NCBI GenBank assembly: GCA_014338405.1
Contig: JTDE01001048.1
Span: forward strand, 95,014-159,013
Reading direction: 5' to 3'
Length of the DNA stretch: 64,000 nucleotides
Source: Paragonimus skrjabini miyazakii
Lineage: Eukaryota > Platyhelminthes > Trematoda > Plagiorchiida > Troglotrematidae
The notes below the pieces were generated by a model. It had not been told where the DNA came from and searched no databases. It saw nothing but the letters and a program-made list of their open reading frames with translations. Position numbers and translations under genes: made by a program. The number at the start of each line of letters is the position of its first letter. The first letter of the stretch is position 1. Below are positions 1 through 14,089 of the stretch, in pieces.

Positions 1-3000
1 GCCTAGTGAAGACAGAAGTATTTTAAATCAATTGAAAGTTTATTTCAGTAGCTTTCTCCAGTTAGACTGATCTTTGGAGCGGCTATTCTCCTAGCCCTTA
101 CTTGGAGTAGGTTAATTATAGGTTTACAATTGAGTTTCATTAAAATAAAACTACATAACTTTATCAACTTCCGCATACAGGCGGTTTATACTCTAAACTG
201 GAATCATACTATATTTTTTGTTTTCCTGCAGGATTTGGTAAAATTTTACAGGCGTACACAAGTACGAGCCACAAATGTGTATTGTGGCTCTTTCAAATAG
301 ATTGAATATCGAAAACTTCTGGACAAGGGGAACTGAATGCATGCAGATTAAACTCAAAGTTGAATGTCATAGTGACGAGACACTTATCTGGATTCCTCCT
401 GACGTTTGTAAAAATATATGTAAACGAAGTGTGGTTACCATGAAAAGTAATCAGTTTAGGCAACGCAGACAATAAAATTTAAAATGCGGTTTGATAACAT
501 GTTATTTTAATTTTGTTTCACTTCCGGTGCCTTATGTTGAGTATTTGTGTATTGTATCTCTAGGAAAGTGTAACGGAAAACAAAATGGCTCAATGATTAA
601 GGCCTCAAACACTAACCAAACGATCCAGTTTCATTGAAATGGATACCACTTCAAAGTTTTCATACTAGAATGAATAAAAATTATATGGTTTATGCGCATT
701 TTTTGATAAAAAGTAATGAACCATTCGCAGCCGACATGGTAGTCACTGTATAATGAGGTTGCAAAATCGGTGCAGGAAGAACTTTTGAAAACCATCACAA
801 ATGCCACAATTACAACAATAAGGAGTTTGCCATCGAAAATAAACTTTTCTAAGACTTTTCTGAAGGGTTGAGTGAAAGTTATTGGTGAGCAATTTTGTAC
901 TCACGGCTTTTAGATCAAAGCCGAATCTTTCTCAGTAGGCAAGCTTTTATAAAAATTTCCTTCTCGAAAACGAGGAGAAAACTGGTTTTTGTTTGGTGAT
1001 TTTATGACCTAGCCAAAAACATACTCAACGACCTTCTAGCATACATTTTCTGAATTTATTGTTTTGCATGACATTTGTAAAGTGGTTACCTGGTGAATAT
1101 TGTTAAGTTTAAAATTTTGCAGTTGGAATAACAATCGTTAGTTTGGACGAGTTATTCTCGCTGAAGCAGACAGTGGTAGATGAACCACAACGAATTTCCT
1201 ACCTCATTCTTCTCGACCTAACATCAGAACTCAAGTGTCTAATATTCTAACGTGTATCCAACGTGAAATCCTTGAGTCTACAAGGGTAACTTATGTTCTG
1301 TTAGTTGGTTATTCTCCCCGTTCTTGAAAACCATTACAGAATACCTTGTGACAAAATTCGTGTGTTTCGTGGTTCTTACACTATTTACTCTTGCCTTACT
1401 TTGCTTTTCAGCACACCAAATTGTGGAATTTCAGCACAGCTTCCTTGATACAGAAAATGCAACTGCTATGTTTAATAAAGATTGCTTGTTCGCAGTGTTT
1501 AGTTACTAACTTCAGTCTGTGTTTCCTATGGAGACAAAAATTGTCAGCCGGATGCATGAACTTTGTTTTCAATTAAACGCTCGTTGCACTTTCGGTTAAG
1601 TAATAAACGTCAGTCCACTATAATGGATTTGAGATGTGTCTACCAATCACTCTACTAGGCCTTGAACTTTTCAAATTTCTCATTAGTGAGAACCTACCTA
1701 CTTATAAGATTCAGTTCCGAGTAATGGTAGATGCTCCTATTGTGTGTTTGCTCTTCAGGGAACAAGCTTTTCAGCTGTTTTCAGCAAATGTATTTTGGAA
1801 AGTTCACAGACTTACTTGAATCTGTCTTAGTGGATTGGATTGTGTGTAAGGAGCTCAGTTGTTTTTCCAACACTAAACGTGTCAACTGTGAACAGTCGCC
1901 AACAAGAGAGGTAGCTGAATTGTTCTTTTATCTCTAACCAGAGTAGATGGTCTTTTCGGACTTTAAACTTCAGCGTCGTCTTGTAGGTCATCAGGCAAAA
2001 AGATAGCAGATAAAAAACAGAAGTTTTGTGATCTCAAACATCACGATTTTACCGGAAGAATAAACTGTTCGCACAACTTTAAACCGTAGTGACTTAAGTG
2101 GAAATTTTAATCGTGGGAGAGACAAAACTAAAAAAGCCGCATTCCCAATTAATTTCGCAGAAATTGTGTATACAGCAATTTATTTTTTCTCCGATTTTGA
2201 GCACTTAAACAATAAAAGTAAGTTGAGTACACCGGGAAAAAATTAGTGCTTCACTATGCAAATAGCAACCTAATTACCATATCATTTGCTACCATGGGGC
2301 GGTTTCTCGGAACAACTTCGTCGTTTCTTCATATATTTTGTTACATAACTGCAAAAGTCTGCCTACAGTCAATCATTTAGTATGACTTTATCGAATGCAA
2401 TTATCTACTGACATTATTTCCGGAAATGATTACATCAATTCTATTGTCGATTAAATATGCACGTTTGAAAAAAAAGGGCGAAATTTCATGAATTTCTCAA
2501 CCACAACGGTAAATTACTTTAGTTTCGTAGTTAATAATATGCATATTTATAGGCCTGCATTGGTCTTTATCAATAAATTAGTCTGCATTAGTCAGTTCAT
2601 CGTTAATTAAGAGTCCAGTCCACCTGAGCTCGTACCAAACAATCCTAAATTGATCATTTTTAGAATATCTTTTAAGAATTAGAGAGCAAAGATTGAATTT
2701 AGGACAAGTGTAAATTGAAAAATGTTTAAATCCATTGCAAAATTGCATTCGGCCGAACACGTTTTACGGATACTTTAAGGCTTCTGGCAATTTTACCTGA
2801 TCATAAGGGAGCTTACCAATTCAATGAAAAACTTAAAACAGCACTGATTTGAAATACATTAATTATTACGTATTTTGAACAAAATAATGAAAGCAGATCA
2901 ACCACAGTGTCAGTCTGCTCAGATGAGTTGTCATATTTTTGCCTCAACTACCGTGCTCGAGTTTAAATCAACCGAGACCGGCTTACACCACACTAGGTCC

Positions 3001-5329
3001 AATAAAATCGAAAAGAAAAAATAATTTTTTGATCGGTTTGGTTAACCGCTTAATTAATTAATGTTTTATAAAAACTATGAGCATATCTTACAATGCGTTT
3101 GCAAATGTTTGTTTTGTTTATTATTTTGCAAAACTATCATACAAAACGGTAAAAATTTTACACATCAAGTAGTTGGAGATTTTGCCTGATTCAACTTAAA
3201 CAACCATAGTGGTCAGCAGATTTTGTGACTGAATAAATTTTCTATTTGGCATATTTCTGAGGGAAAAATGTGGCAAGTTTGCCATTCGTTGGAACTCAAG
3301 CGGGTAAACAATTATACTGCTATGCTTAGAATGGCTACAACTAACTGATTACATCTATAGGTTAGACCACAGTCACTTGTGTAGTGCTGAAGATATGCGT
3401 GTTTTCTGAGTGTTCACTGATAAAAACGCAACTCGAATATTACGCTTCGGTTCAGAGAAGAGCGGGCAAAATGTCTGTCTGATTGGGAAACGTGATTTAT
3501 GAAAGTCTGTTTTTCACAGTGCATGGTAAGCGGCGCGGCGGTAATTTCAGAAGGAGTGAACGATAACTGATAATTGGTCGGAAGGTGACCCACTGATAGT
3601 CGTAATCCTAATTAAAAATTGTATCCCGGTTGCAATGAAAAGATGACTTAATCCACATCCAAGATTAGCTTAGATACCGAATTAGTCGGCAGGTCCTCTG
3701 GGCAAGCAACGGGAAAAACGTCATTCAATTTTGAATCAAAATTAGCGGCAAAGTTACTAACACACTAACAGATGTACATAATTATAAGTCCATGTGATGA
3801 TTTGCGTTTTGTAAACAAGCTAATTTTTAAACTTCTTTACAAAATCAATGAGTGGACTTTTCAACTTAATCTTTTTAACGTTGTGTCTGATACCGGGTAA
3901 CACTATGGCTGTTGAAAAGTGTTATCTTATGTCTTATTACCGTGTCATTAAGTTGAGAAATTATTAAGAACTTCAAGCTTCATTACCGCAGAAATACAGC
4001 AGAACACGCTTGCATACAGCGAAAATTACTGAACTGCTGAATCTAGTAAGCTTTGACAGTATATTCAAAAATAAAAATTTAGCGAGTTATGAAGAATAAA
4101 CCGGCTTACATAAACAATAGAGTGAGTGAATAAGAATGTTGACTGTATATGAGTAACTAATGATATAGCCTGTAATAATTATTCAAAGGTATGCAGAGGG
4201 CCGAAGCTTTTGCTTCTACAAGTGATTTTCCCTTGCAAAATGCTTTTTTTGCCATTATGCGAATTATGCTTGAACAAAGCAAGGATTCCGCATCAAACAT
4301 GGTGAACGATTTACTAACAATTCTTAAACAGCACAGAGTTTGCACAACTCGTGTTATTATATTTATTTTGAGTCTCGTACGTTTATTCCAGACTAACCGT
4401 TTGGTATGTTAAATAGTGATGCCTGAATTGTTTGGCGACGTTGCTTCAAACATGGGATGCGGTGAGTCGGTACGAAAGCATAGTCATTTGACGCTGGTAA
4501 CAGGTTGGCGTGTCACGGTGTGTACAGTTTTTCAGTTGATGAAAAACTAATGACAATATGACCAGGGACGTACTCACTACAACGGCCAGCTTTGCATTAT
4601 AACTTACGGTTGTTTCGGGGATTATATGATTTTTCCAAGCACACAGCTTATTTTAGTACAAATGAAAATTATGGGAAACTGCCAGGATTGACTTTTCTCT
4701 GCAGTTTTGTTTCTCCCTCTTATTAACTGAAGACAATCAGTTGTTTTTGGTCAGCGCATAAATGAACAAACGCCTCTCAAGAGCCCCAGAAGGGGTTCAC
4801 GGAAGTAGCTGTGAATAGTTGGTCTTGATGACCATTAGCGAAGTGGCGGACGACTATATAAGCCAATAATGAGAATGATCATATCCGTTTGGCATTTCAT
4901 GTGTCACAACATCACACTGATCGTGATCATGCAACCGGTACCCAAACGTTTTGTCAAGCCGGATCAAATCCCGAAGATCTTCAAACATGGATTGTGGGGA
5001 TATTCGCGATTGGCGCACAACTCAATAACACTATTCAGTCTTGTTAGTGAACGGAATGAAACGAATCGTAGGTAACAACCTTCACCGTCTAGATTATAAA
5101 GGAAAGCTAGCTGCAAACAGAAGCAAACAAAAACTTTGCATAGGACACTCAAACACGGAAACTGAATCTACCGGACTTGACTGTCGTGATTTCTTTACCC
5201 ATAAGCTAAACTTGACGAACCTTTTTGTTTGGCTTGCAAAAGGATAATCATCCACCATTGTCCATAAAAGGTTGAGGGAGGTGTTTGCAATGAATGGGTT
5301 GCAGTGACCACTAGTGAACTGAGGGACAG
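1..5329. other. AT-rich region without recognisable genes
   Basis: Both strands hold only short open frames (under about 90 codons), none with a domain, repeat pattern or composition I recognise. I see no transposon motif, long inverted repeat or satellite. The stretch is most likely intergenic or deep intronic DNA. Old transposon relics too decayed to read by eye cannot be excluded. Confidence 0.6.
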
Positions 5330-5460
5330 TTGTTTCGGGCTGATTCGGCCTAATCAGCATTACTCGCTCCAGGGAATTGAACTTACGATCTACGATTAAG
5401 CAGCAGATGATAGTCCAGACAGTTATCGACTAGATCAAGTGGACGCGGTCACCGGGGTGA
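5330..5460 (-). repeat. tRNA-derived SINE remnant (putative)
   Basis: On the minus strand a B-box-like sequence (AGTTCAATTCC, within 5371-5384) lies about 38 bases downstream of an A-box-like sequence (TGATCTAGTCGA, within 5422-5439). This spacing is normal for the internal RNA polymerase III promoter of a tRNA gene. The sequence does not fold into a convincing full tRNA, so a SINE head is more likely than a functional tRNA. Just downstream is a hairpin, GCTGATT/AATCAGC with a 6-base loop (5339-5358). Its surrounding motif CCGAATCAG recurs on the minus strand near 28.15 kb, consistent with a dispersed repeat family. The ends of the element are not defined. Confidence 0.4.
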
Positions 5461-5949
5461 TGTTCGGAGCAAAATAATTTGTTACGTTGTTTCCATAGGA
5501 GCGATTATAGATTGTCTTTTGAGCTGTCCATGGGCTGTTGATACCGAACGTACTTTAGTTTCGCTGTTTTTTGCAATATGACCGCAGACTGTACAATGCG
5601 TCAGTGTTACATTAATGTGTACTTTTGTAGCCCCCATCGTGGGTGCACTTATGGTAATCATTTGAGGAAGCAAAATCCTCGTCATCTGTTTTATTTCCTA
5701 TCACCGGTTCGAAGAAGAACTGAGGGAAGAATTTTCTTGTATAGAGCAAAACAATTATGCCGACCAGGTTGACTAAATTATGTAGCCGGGTTACCCTAAA
5801 GACAGTCCCAAACTATTCCAACCTAGAAGAAAGTACTGAAAGTTTCTCAGATCGATGAAGCCGTGAATGATGTTTGACCTACATCACCAATAAGTGGCTA
5901 CAGTTTAGAGAAAATCTTCAGTTTTAAAGTGATATTAGTTTTGTAAGAC

Positions 5950-6110
5950 ACCATTGCTCACGATTATAAGGATTGGGGAAGTGGTAACCCATCAGAACGA
6001 GAATCAACAAAAGGAAATTTATACCCCAGGTGTAGTATACTACTGCAGGTGCTCTGAAGATTTTGTAGGAAAAACGGCTCCGTACATATGTAAACAGATC
6101 CAGACAGACC
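5950..6110 (+). pseudogene. Relic of a PLE GIY-YIG endonuclease domain
   Basis: A short frame reads VVYYCRCSEDFVGKT at about 6028-6072. It lines up column by column with the start of the PLE endonuclease found elsewhere in this window (VYQFTCNCGESYIGRT): a GIY-like VY, then C-x-C, then a YIG-like FVG followed by K/R-T. Both zinc-binding cysteines of the PLE-specific CCHH motif are kept. The preceding about 25 residues also fit the linker between RT and endonuclease. Downstream the similarity fades after about 15 residues and stops appear. I read it as an old, isolated PLE fragment; chance similarity is possible because only about 30 residues support it. Confidence 0.45.
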
Positions 6111-6142
6111 TCTCAGTGGTTACTACTGTCAACGTCATTTAA

Positions 6143-9100
6143 AGGAACGTTTTCTCGCATGTTCAATACAATTTGATCTATGTATTGTAACTCAAGTACC
6201 ATTATCAAACCACTTTGTCAATACGATTAAGTCTTATCGTGAAGAGGCTAGTGTCCAATCAACTACAGTCGATAATAACTATCAGCTTTCGCAGTTGAAA
6301 GTCATACTATTAAGTCCATTGACATTAAATCACCCACATCAACATGCTTTTTTATCCGTTTGTCCAGTTCATCCAAAATTCACTGGTTCTATCTTACTAC
6401 CAACGAGAAACAGGCTTACAGTATACATCTCGCAACATGTGAATCTGCTGCTTTCAGACGTTTGCAAAAACTTGATTCACACGCGAACATATTTCAAACC
6501 TCCAGTGTAATTAAAACAACGAACTGTTTGGTGTGCAGTATTGAAATTAATTGATAAATTTTGCTTATCAGTCTGTGTGTTTCCGCTTTGCGATTCATAT
6601 ATTACCCATACGTGTTTACGGCTCCTCATAATTCTCTGTAGCAATTTTCTCTACAATGACCATAAGTCAGAAAATTTTAAGGAATCTTGCAAAAATGAGG
6701 TGACGCACTCGTTTGAGATGGCGCTTATACTTAGAAGAATTGGTGCAACAAATTTGAAGCACGAATAGGCACGTTTTGACGCTTAACGCGATTTCCAAAA
6801 TGTACTTGTAGAACAGCTAACAAAATAGACGGTCTTAATGTTAATATGGAATCTAATCTCAAAGATTAGCTGGAACACCAGCGTTTGTACAACAGTCAGT
6901 TGTGAAAAGCTAGGATATATACTTAGACTGAGCCGAACTACTGGATCGACGGTCGAGCTAGGTGAATGTCAGGAAGTTATGACAGAGTGTGATTTATGAT
7001 TGCCAATTACTGGTTGCTAACACTCATCAGCTGCATGCAATCAGTAAACCTAAACTATGAATTTCAATGTATGATCAGCATGATGATAACCACAAGAGCA
7101 TAATGCTCGTTTCCCAGACAAATTAGGAGTATGTACGCTACCTCTGACTGATATTTGCGGCACTTACTAATCTGTAGTGAGCTTGAGAAACATGAAAACA
7201 TTTTGTGGCAGGTTAGTTATCTTTCACTTTATAACCAACCGTTCATATAGTAGGAGGTGTCGCTGAGGTTTACCAAATATGCCTACAGGATGAATGAAAA
7301 ACAGGAAACTGATCACGTTTGCCCAACACTTGCTGACTAGTGAGGAGTGCTGTTAGTACTACCATAAATGTATTGCTCGTCTGGATTAATGAAGCTGACT
7401 GGACTTCAGTTTGTCCCTTTTAAGTTCTCTTTGTTATTAGTTAAATAAGTAAAAAGATGTTAACCAGCTTACCGGAAATATTTTCACTTATTCGTGATAT
7501 TTACATATGACCAATGTGTAGCGTCACAAATGGAAGTATTTCACGTTTCCCGTATGTATATCACACGCTTTCTTTCGGATGAGTAGCACAGAGTACATAC
7601 TTATATCGGACATAACAAAAATTGACACATGCCTTCGTACAGACACACCAATATCAGCATCTGCATTTACGGTTGAACTTTACAAAAAGTTCCAGTTATC
7701 CATACAATGTGGTAGAAAACCAACTGAGCGGATTCAGGAGTTGTACAGCTAAACCAGAGGGGTGTTGTTGGCAGGGCGTGAAACCGCTACACCCAATCCA
7801 ATTTGACAGTCCAATATTTGTTCATTTGTAGACGACTAACAGTCAGAAAATACGCACGAGGCGAAGAGTTTTGTCGGATGTGGACAATTGTGAATTCTAT
7901 CAAGTGTGATGGGCTAGCGGACTGGTTGCTGATTTGTCACTGAGGATTAACCAATTAAAACGAAGCATTGCAAACAAGATGACAAACTGGCTCTCCGAAA
8001 CAACCCGTTGGAATTTCGCAATCGTCAAAATGAAAACTGTGGTGATATGCGTTGTGATGATCAGATGAATTACGGTTCACGCTCTCTGGGAACATGAGAA
8101 TTTAACATTTTCTCAAGGTAATAAATAATGCATCTTCGCTGTCTGTTCGAGGTCTTTTTTTGACCAGTTACACAATAGTTACCGATAACACGTCACACAC
8201 TAGCGATTACTACGGTAACACAGTCACACGAAATTTTTTTGGACAGAGGTCGATCTAGAACAGAAAAAAGTTAGGTTTCCAATTGTGCGCTTCAGAGGTG
8301 TGTTTTTCATACAACAGAATACTAATCCGTTTTGATGAATTAGATCTCAAATGTGAGGTTTTTAAAATAACGTAATTGTTAAGGAGTTTACGCTGAGGCC
8401 CAATTATGAATAAGACATGAAGCCTCAATTGTACCTTTGAGTTGGTTGTAAACGGCCTCATTACTTTGGTTGGCAAACTTTCACTGGTTTAACTTTATGT
8501 TTACATTACTCGTGTACGTTAGCAGTTTAACATTTCGGGATGTTTTTGTAGCCAGCTGAGGTAGTTGTCAAAGTGGTTGAAATAACTGGTAACTCTCCAA
8601 CTTCAACTTGGAGAACCGACCGCTCACAATCTAACGTTATCGGCTGGTAAACACATCGTTACAACAAGTCACCAAATTGACTTACTTAGCGTACTGAGAA
8701 GTAAGTTGCGTAATCAAAGCCCGAAGTTATTAGTATTTCGCGAAACGACGCTTATTTCCGTCTATCGGCCTGCGTTATAGGCACAAAAGTGGCCAAAGCA
8801 GCTTACCGGATTGCTTTGATCATAATAGCATATGACTCGAGGTCTGCGTATACATCTGTGTTTACCCTGCATATGAGTCATGTCTGCGTTGTGTCATAAG
8901 TCATTTCAGTTGAGTTAATCAATCGTCGTGTCTACAGTTTCGTTAAGTCATCATCTTAAGTTTGGCCCAGGTGCTGTTGTGAAAATGTCCCAGTTTGCTT
9001 ATACACGGAGCAAGGGCATGCTGAAGGTAAACTACTAAAACGTCCTACCGCTAAGTAGTATGGCGACTGTTTTACTCATGGAAAGATTCACAAGTTACAC

Positions 9101-12100
9101 ATCTGACCTGCGACTGAACTCCGACTAGAGAAAAAACACCTACTCCTGCGCGATAGTTATCATACAGGCTGAGTTATGAAGTCACCTTCAATGTCCCATA
9201 TATTTTTTCAAACATTTTATTCCCAGTCGCCAGGATTTGTTTCATGTAAGTTCTTCATAAATACGGAATAGTTATTCCATAGTTTGCTCTATTAGTTTCA
9301 GTTTTAAGTTCAAAACTTACTGGCAGATAATTTCAAATTACATTGTTGTCTTTGCGATCCCATGACTGGAACAGTAAACGTCGTGCGATGAGGAAAAATT
9401 TAAATTTAGGATTTGATTATGAAATATCAGATTAAAAAATTGTCTTTGTTTATGGGATACCCACATGTTCAAGCTCTAAATTTACACTAGGTTATTTGAT
9501 TGAGGATTTCAAGAAACACAACTTCTTGCAGGACGAAACTGAGTGCAACCGAATGCTATGTTGGCTTTATATATAGAACTTTAAAAGCGAATGTCACTTT
9601 TCAGATCGTCACAGTCACGGGTGACATCCTTCCGGATATCTGTTAATGGTCGTGTGGCTGTGAAAGTAAATCGTGTGGTTCCGTTGAAATCTATTAGAAT
9701 TAAACAATTTGTAACCAAAACCACCGCATATGGATTGACTGATGAGCACATTTCAACCTCCCTAAATCACTTCAGTTATTTTATTAGATATATTTTTTTA
9801 AAAGAACTGAATCAAAAACTCAGAATTTTAAAACGCATATCATGCAACCTGAATTTAGTGTTTTGACGACTGTGTTGAGTAAAACAACAAGAACTAATAA
9901 TCTGGATTATGCGCATTCAATCAGAAAACGCAGATCATCCGCAACATACAAATCAGGCGTCCTGTGAATTAATTTTTTAAAAACAGTCTTCAAGGGGCTA
10001 CAGAACCTTATCAAATGCATCGAAAAATACATGAATCGTGGATTTTGCTCATTCGTGTGACTAAAGTTAACTGAACGCTCCCATACAAAATTTAATGTGA
10101 CTCACCGAAATCAAACAGAGCAAAAACTAAACGACTTTTTTGTAAGCTCATGAAGTTAGAAGTTATTTAAACCTGAGTGCAAAAGTTCTAACGAGAAAAC
10201 AAAGTATAACTTTATTTTTTCATTAGCAATAATGAGTTGCTTAAAGTAACAGTTTATAATGATATACTCTGAAAACTTTTAGAAAACCGGTGTTCTAAAT
10301 GTATTATTCTCAGAGAACGCCTTCATGCATGACTTTCAGTGCAGAGTGTAATTGGTCAGCGGAATATGGACAAATTACTTTTCCGTTAATAAGAAATTGG
10401 ACTTCTTCCAATGTCGTCGGCTTCTTCCGTTGGAAAGTAAAACAGGACAACTCTTCATTACCAGTACAAGATTTCATAGTTCTCTTTAACATTAGTTACT
10501 TAAAAATGCGCGTGAATTGGAAATCTGATTTTGCTATTCCACTAGCAGTATTCCGAAAATACCATCTGAAATGCGATTTCACGACACACTTATAGTTATA
10601 GGCTTGAAAGGAACTTACTAACTCTTACATTAAACTAACGACTTTGATATTCACTTAATAATTTCTGATCAAGTAAGTAAGGATTTAACAAATATTTTTG
10701 ACTGTTACTGTTCACATTATCGTTTTTTGGGGTAAACCTAAAGTGTAATGTTTAATGTTTGAGGTACACTGAGACACTATTGGCTGGTTGCCGTCGGTGC
10801 TATTTTCAAACAATTTCAAATAGTTTGTCATATACAGCAATTGCTATCGTTCATTTACACAAGGTTGCATTCTGAATAAAAGAAAAAATCTGTTCAACAT
10901 ACAGCATTTTCTGGACTAGTAGTAAATCGGTTTTGTTCGAAGTACATTGAATACGATTTTTGCTGTTTTTATTTATTTTGTTTTATTCTGAGAAGCTTAT
11001 CAGCTAGTGCACTTCATATGCAGAGGAATAACCTCAAGTTGTGACAATATTTAACGTCTAATTCCTATAAACGTTAAACTGGGAATAGTAAAGGTACATT
11101 AAAATCCGCAATCCTGGGAAATCATAACAGTTGATATTATCAATGACCGAAAGTCAATCTTATAACTTTGTGATAGCTTCAGTTGACAACATTTGTCCTT
11201 TTGTAAACAGAAAATCAAGAGTTATGTTGGGTCACGTGTGGTACTGTTGTTGCTCAGAAGAAAACGTTTTGAACGGTTCTTGAAACAATTTGTAGATAAA
11301 TATTTTAAAATCATTGTTACCCCCCTCCTCTTAGCCAAATTCGGAGAACCATACGAACTAACGTCAGCAACAATAGCAACTACAGTGATAGACTGATTTC
11401 CTTTGTCGTTTTTGATAAATTTGATAAATTTGAGTGCAATACTGATTCTGAGTTCCGTTTACAAATAGAGCTTTTATGGATCAAAAAATGCAAAGCGGTC
11501 AAACTCTAAAAACTTTCCTACTACTACTACTTATTTCGTCGCACCAACAATCAGCATGTGTGAAGTAAAAATGTTTCTTGTTCATTTTTTAAAATTGTCC
11601 TAACGAAGCAGTGAAAAATAAGTAAAAACGACTGAAAAGTAGTTGGTTATCTCTTCAGTCAAAGATCCTCATCTCCCAATTTCACCGCTCAAAATTTTAC
11701 GTTTATTTCAAAAAATAATCGACTTATGAACAAAAAAACAAAAAAAAACTTGTAACTGTCGCTCCTGCAATTTATTTTTTTTAAAACGGGCTTTTAAAGT
11801 CTTCTGACGTTGAAATGGGCATCAAGAAATAAACATGATCTTCAGCATGGGCCACAGTATACCTTCATAAATAGCTTGAAAGCACGGGATGACCGAATAT
11901 ATGGATAAAAGCTAAGTTACAGAAAAGCCGGTACGACCCAGGTGTTTGAATGAAAAACATTTTTTTGGTGGTAACTCAAGCACTGGTGGTGTGCATAAAC
12001 CACCAATGCGCAGAATAAATTTTACAAAATTCAGGCGGCTTGTATATTATTGTCACAAATTACTTACTTAGCATTTATTTGGTTTCCATTGTCACCTTCT

Positions 12101-14089
12101 TTTCTCCCCTAATTATCATTTGGTCGTCAGACGGCACTTTTCTAAAACGTTTTGCCACCAATTCACTGGGATTAAACTCACTGGTATTTAGTGCATTATA
12201 TGGTAATCCGAAGGAAATTGCAGATGGTTAATTTCCGAAATGTGCTACAGTAATGTTAGGAGTTGGGAGGCACATAAAACTTAAAAGAAACAAGCGATGA
12301 AAATGTTTGTTACTGATGAATAGCTTTGAAAGATTGTATTTCATGGACAACACTGAAGGCAACTGGAAAGGAATGATGTATTCCATAACAGATTTACGTG
12401 AGACGTCTGAAAGTGAAAAAAATATGACAGAACCAATGGAATGGTTGTGAAAGCAAAGAGGGACTTCTTTTAAAAATTGTGATTTTCGCAGTAGGAAGAC
12501 ACAAGTGAGGAATTCTCAAGAAGGGTTGTGTGAAATTTAAAGAACAACCAGGTCCTTAATCATCAACTAACAGAAAGGTTTTGATGAATACATATCGGCT
12601 GTATTAACAAAAATCTGTGAGATTAGTATTCGGGTAATTGAAAGGTAAACCACTTGTTTTGGAGGCAGCTACCAATCTTTATTTTAGCAGACCCATAAGG
12701 AAACTCTCCGGACAGCATTTCCTGAAAAAGACGTTTCTCGAGTCTTGTCAGATGAAATCCAAAGAGCGTATGCATTGCCAAACGGATGGTCATCAAAATA
12801 CATAGTTGCTCTTCACACACTACTTTGACAGTGAACCTTTCATTCACTGTTTGCGCACGGGCTACGTATTACCCTTTTGCATCTGATCTAGCAGAAAAAT
12901 TCTCAAGCTCACAGTTTCGATATCTGGTTCTTGTCAAATCCAGGCTGTCTCAGTCTATTTCCACCTGAGTGACATAATGTGTCAATTCTTAGCAGCTAAG
13001 ATTATGGTGAGCGTCACATGTCTTTTTAGAGACTATACGTCATTCAGCAGCAAGTTAGCTTGGTTCAAGCTTTGTATTCACTTTGGCTAGCTTCAGGTTG
13101 TTATTTCAAATAATTCTTATCATTTTATTCTGTTACACTTGATATTACTTATACATTTCCGGTTGTTAGTAACGTTGTTCGTGTTGCTGGCGGATGTGGA
13201 ACGTGAGCACACAAGCACCGCGTTTTTTTTGCGCTGCTGGTCGACCGATAGAAGTAAGAAGACTATCCAGTCGTGTATATTGACTTGTCAAATTTCTCTT
13301 GTGCAGAACAAGCCGTTTGCAGCGAGTAGACTCCAAGGAAGCCCAATTGGTCAAGCTCTGGATATCAGAGTGGGGGCCAAACGGAGAGTAGTAAAGGAAT
13401 GCCCAGAGGATAGATACAGTCGACAACTGATAGTGGTGAGGAGGAGTGTTAAACGATGAGCACGAGCTGGGAAACGGTTATTGCAGGTTGGAACATCTGC
13501 AGCAAACAAAAATGACAGCTTATAACGAGAAAACTTATGGTGAAAAATAACGAATAGTCGTTTGATATTTCTGTTAACTGCAAACAGCTTGTTCTTGTCA
13601 AAACGTTTATCGTGCGATTATGTTTGTAGGTTTTCCAGAGAAATATCATTATTTCGGAATACAAATATCCGGCGATTGAAGGTAGCTACAGATCCGTGAA
13701 CTGTGAGAACGATGTAAATTGGTAACACAATCTACATCCAAATCACCACTCTTTTATGTGAAAGTAACAGTTACATGCAAAACTTCAAAATATATGATAT
13801 GTTTAAACTGAATTAGGTGTTACCAGTCCATTAGTTGTCATTCAAAGCGTCTTCCAGTAAACTTTATGAGACACATCTATAAGTGTACAGAAACATATCC
13901 AATCATCTTAATACTTAAGTAACAATAATCACTTACATTTTGATAACTATTCATGAGCCTAAGCACCACCAGTTGTGCTGTTTGTTGACTTGTGTGTGGT
14001 TGTAGTTCTGATTTACTAATCTACGACCGACCAAAACCAAGCGAAGGCCGTTATGGCAAGTTTATATAAATAGTGTGTTTTATAGTTAA
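6143..14089. other. Gene-poor AT-rich region
   Basis: No frame here matches a family I know. The longest frames (106 codons at 13139-13459 on plus, 98 codons at 10299-10595 on plus) show no motif, signal peptide or repeat and are within chance expectation. A-rich runs occur near 11.7 kb. I saw no transposon termini. Confidence 0.55.

Noticed and set aside
13139..13459. 106-codon plus frame
   Set aside because: An equally open minus frame overlaps it and no motif is present. It is likely chance.
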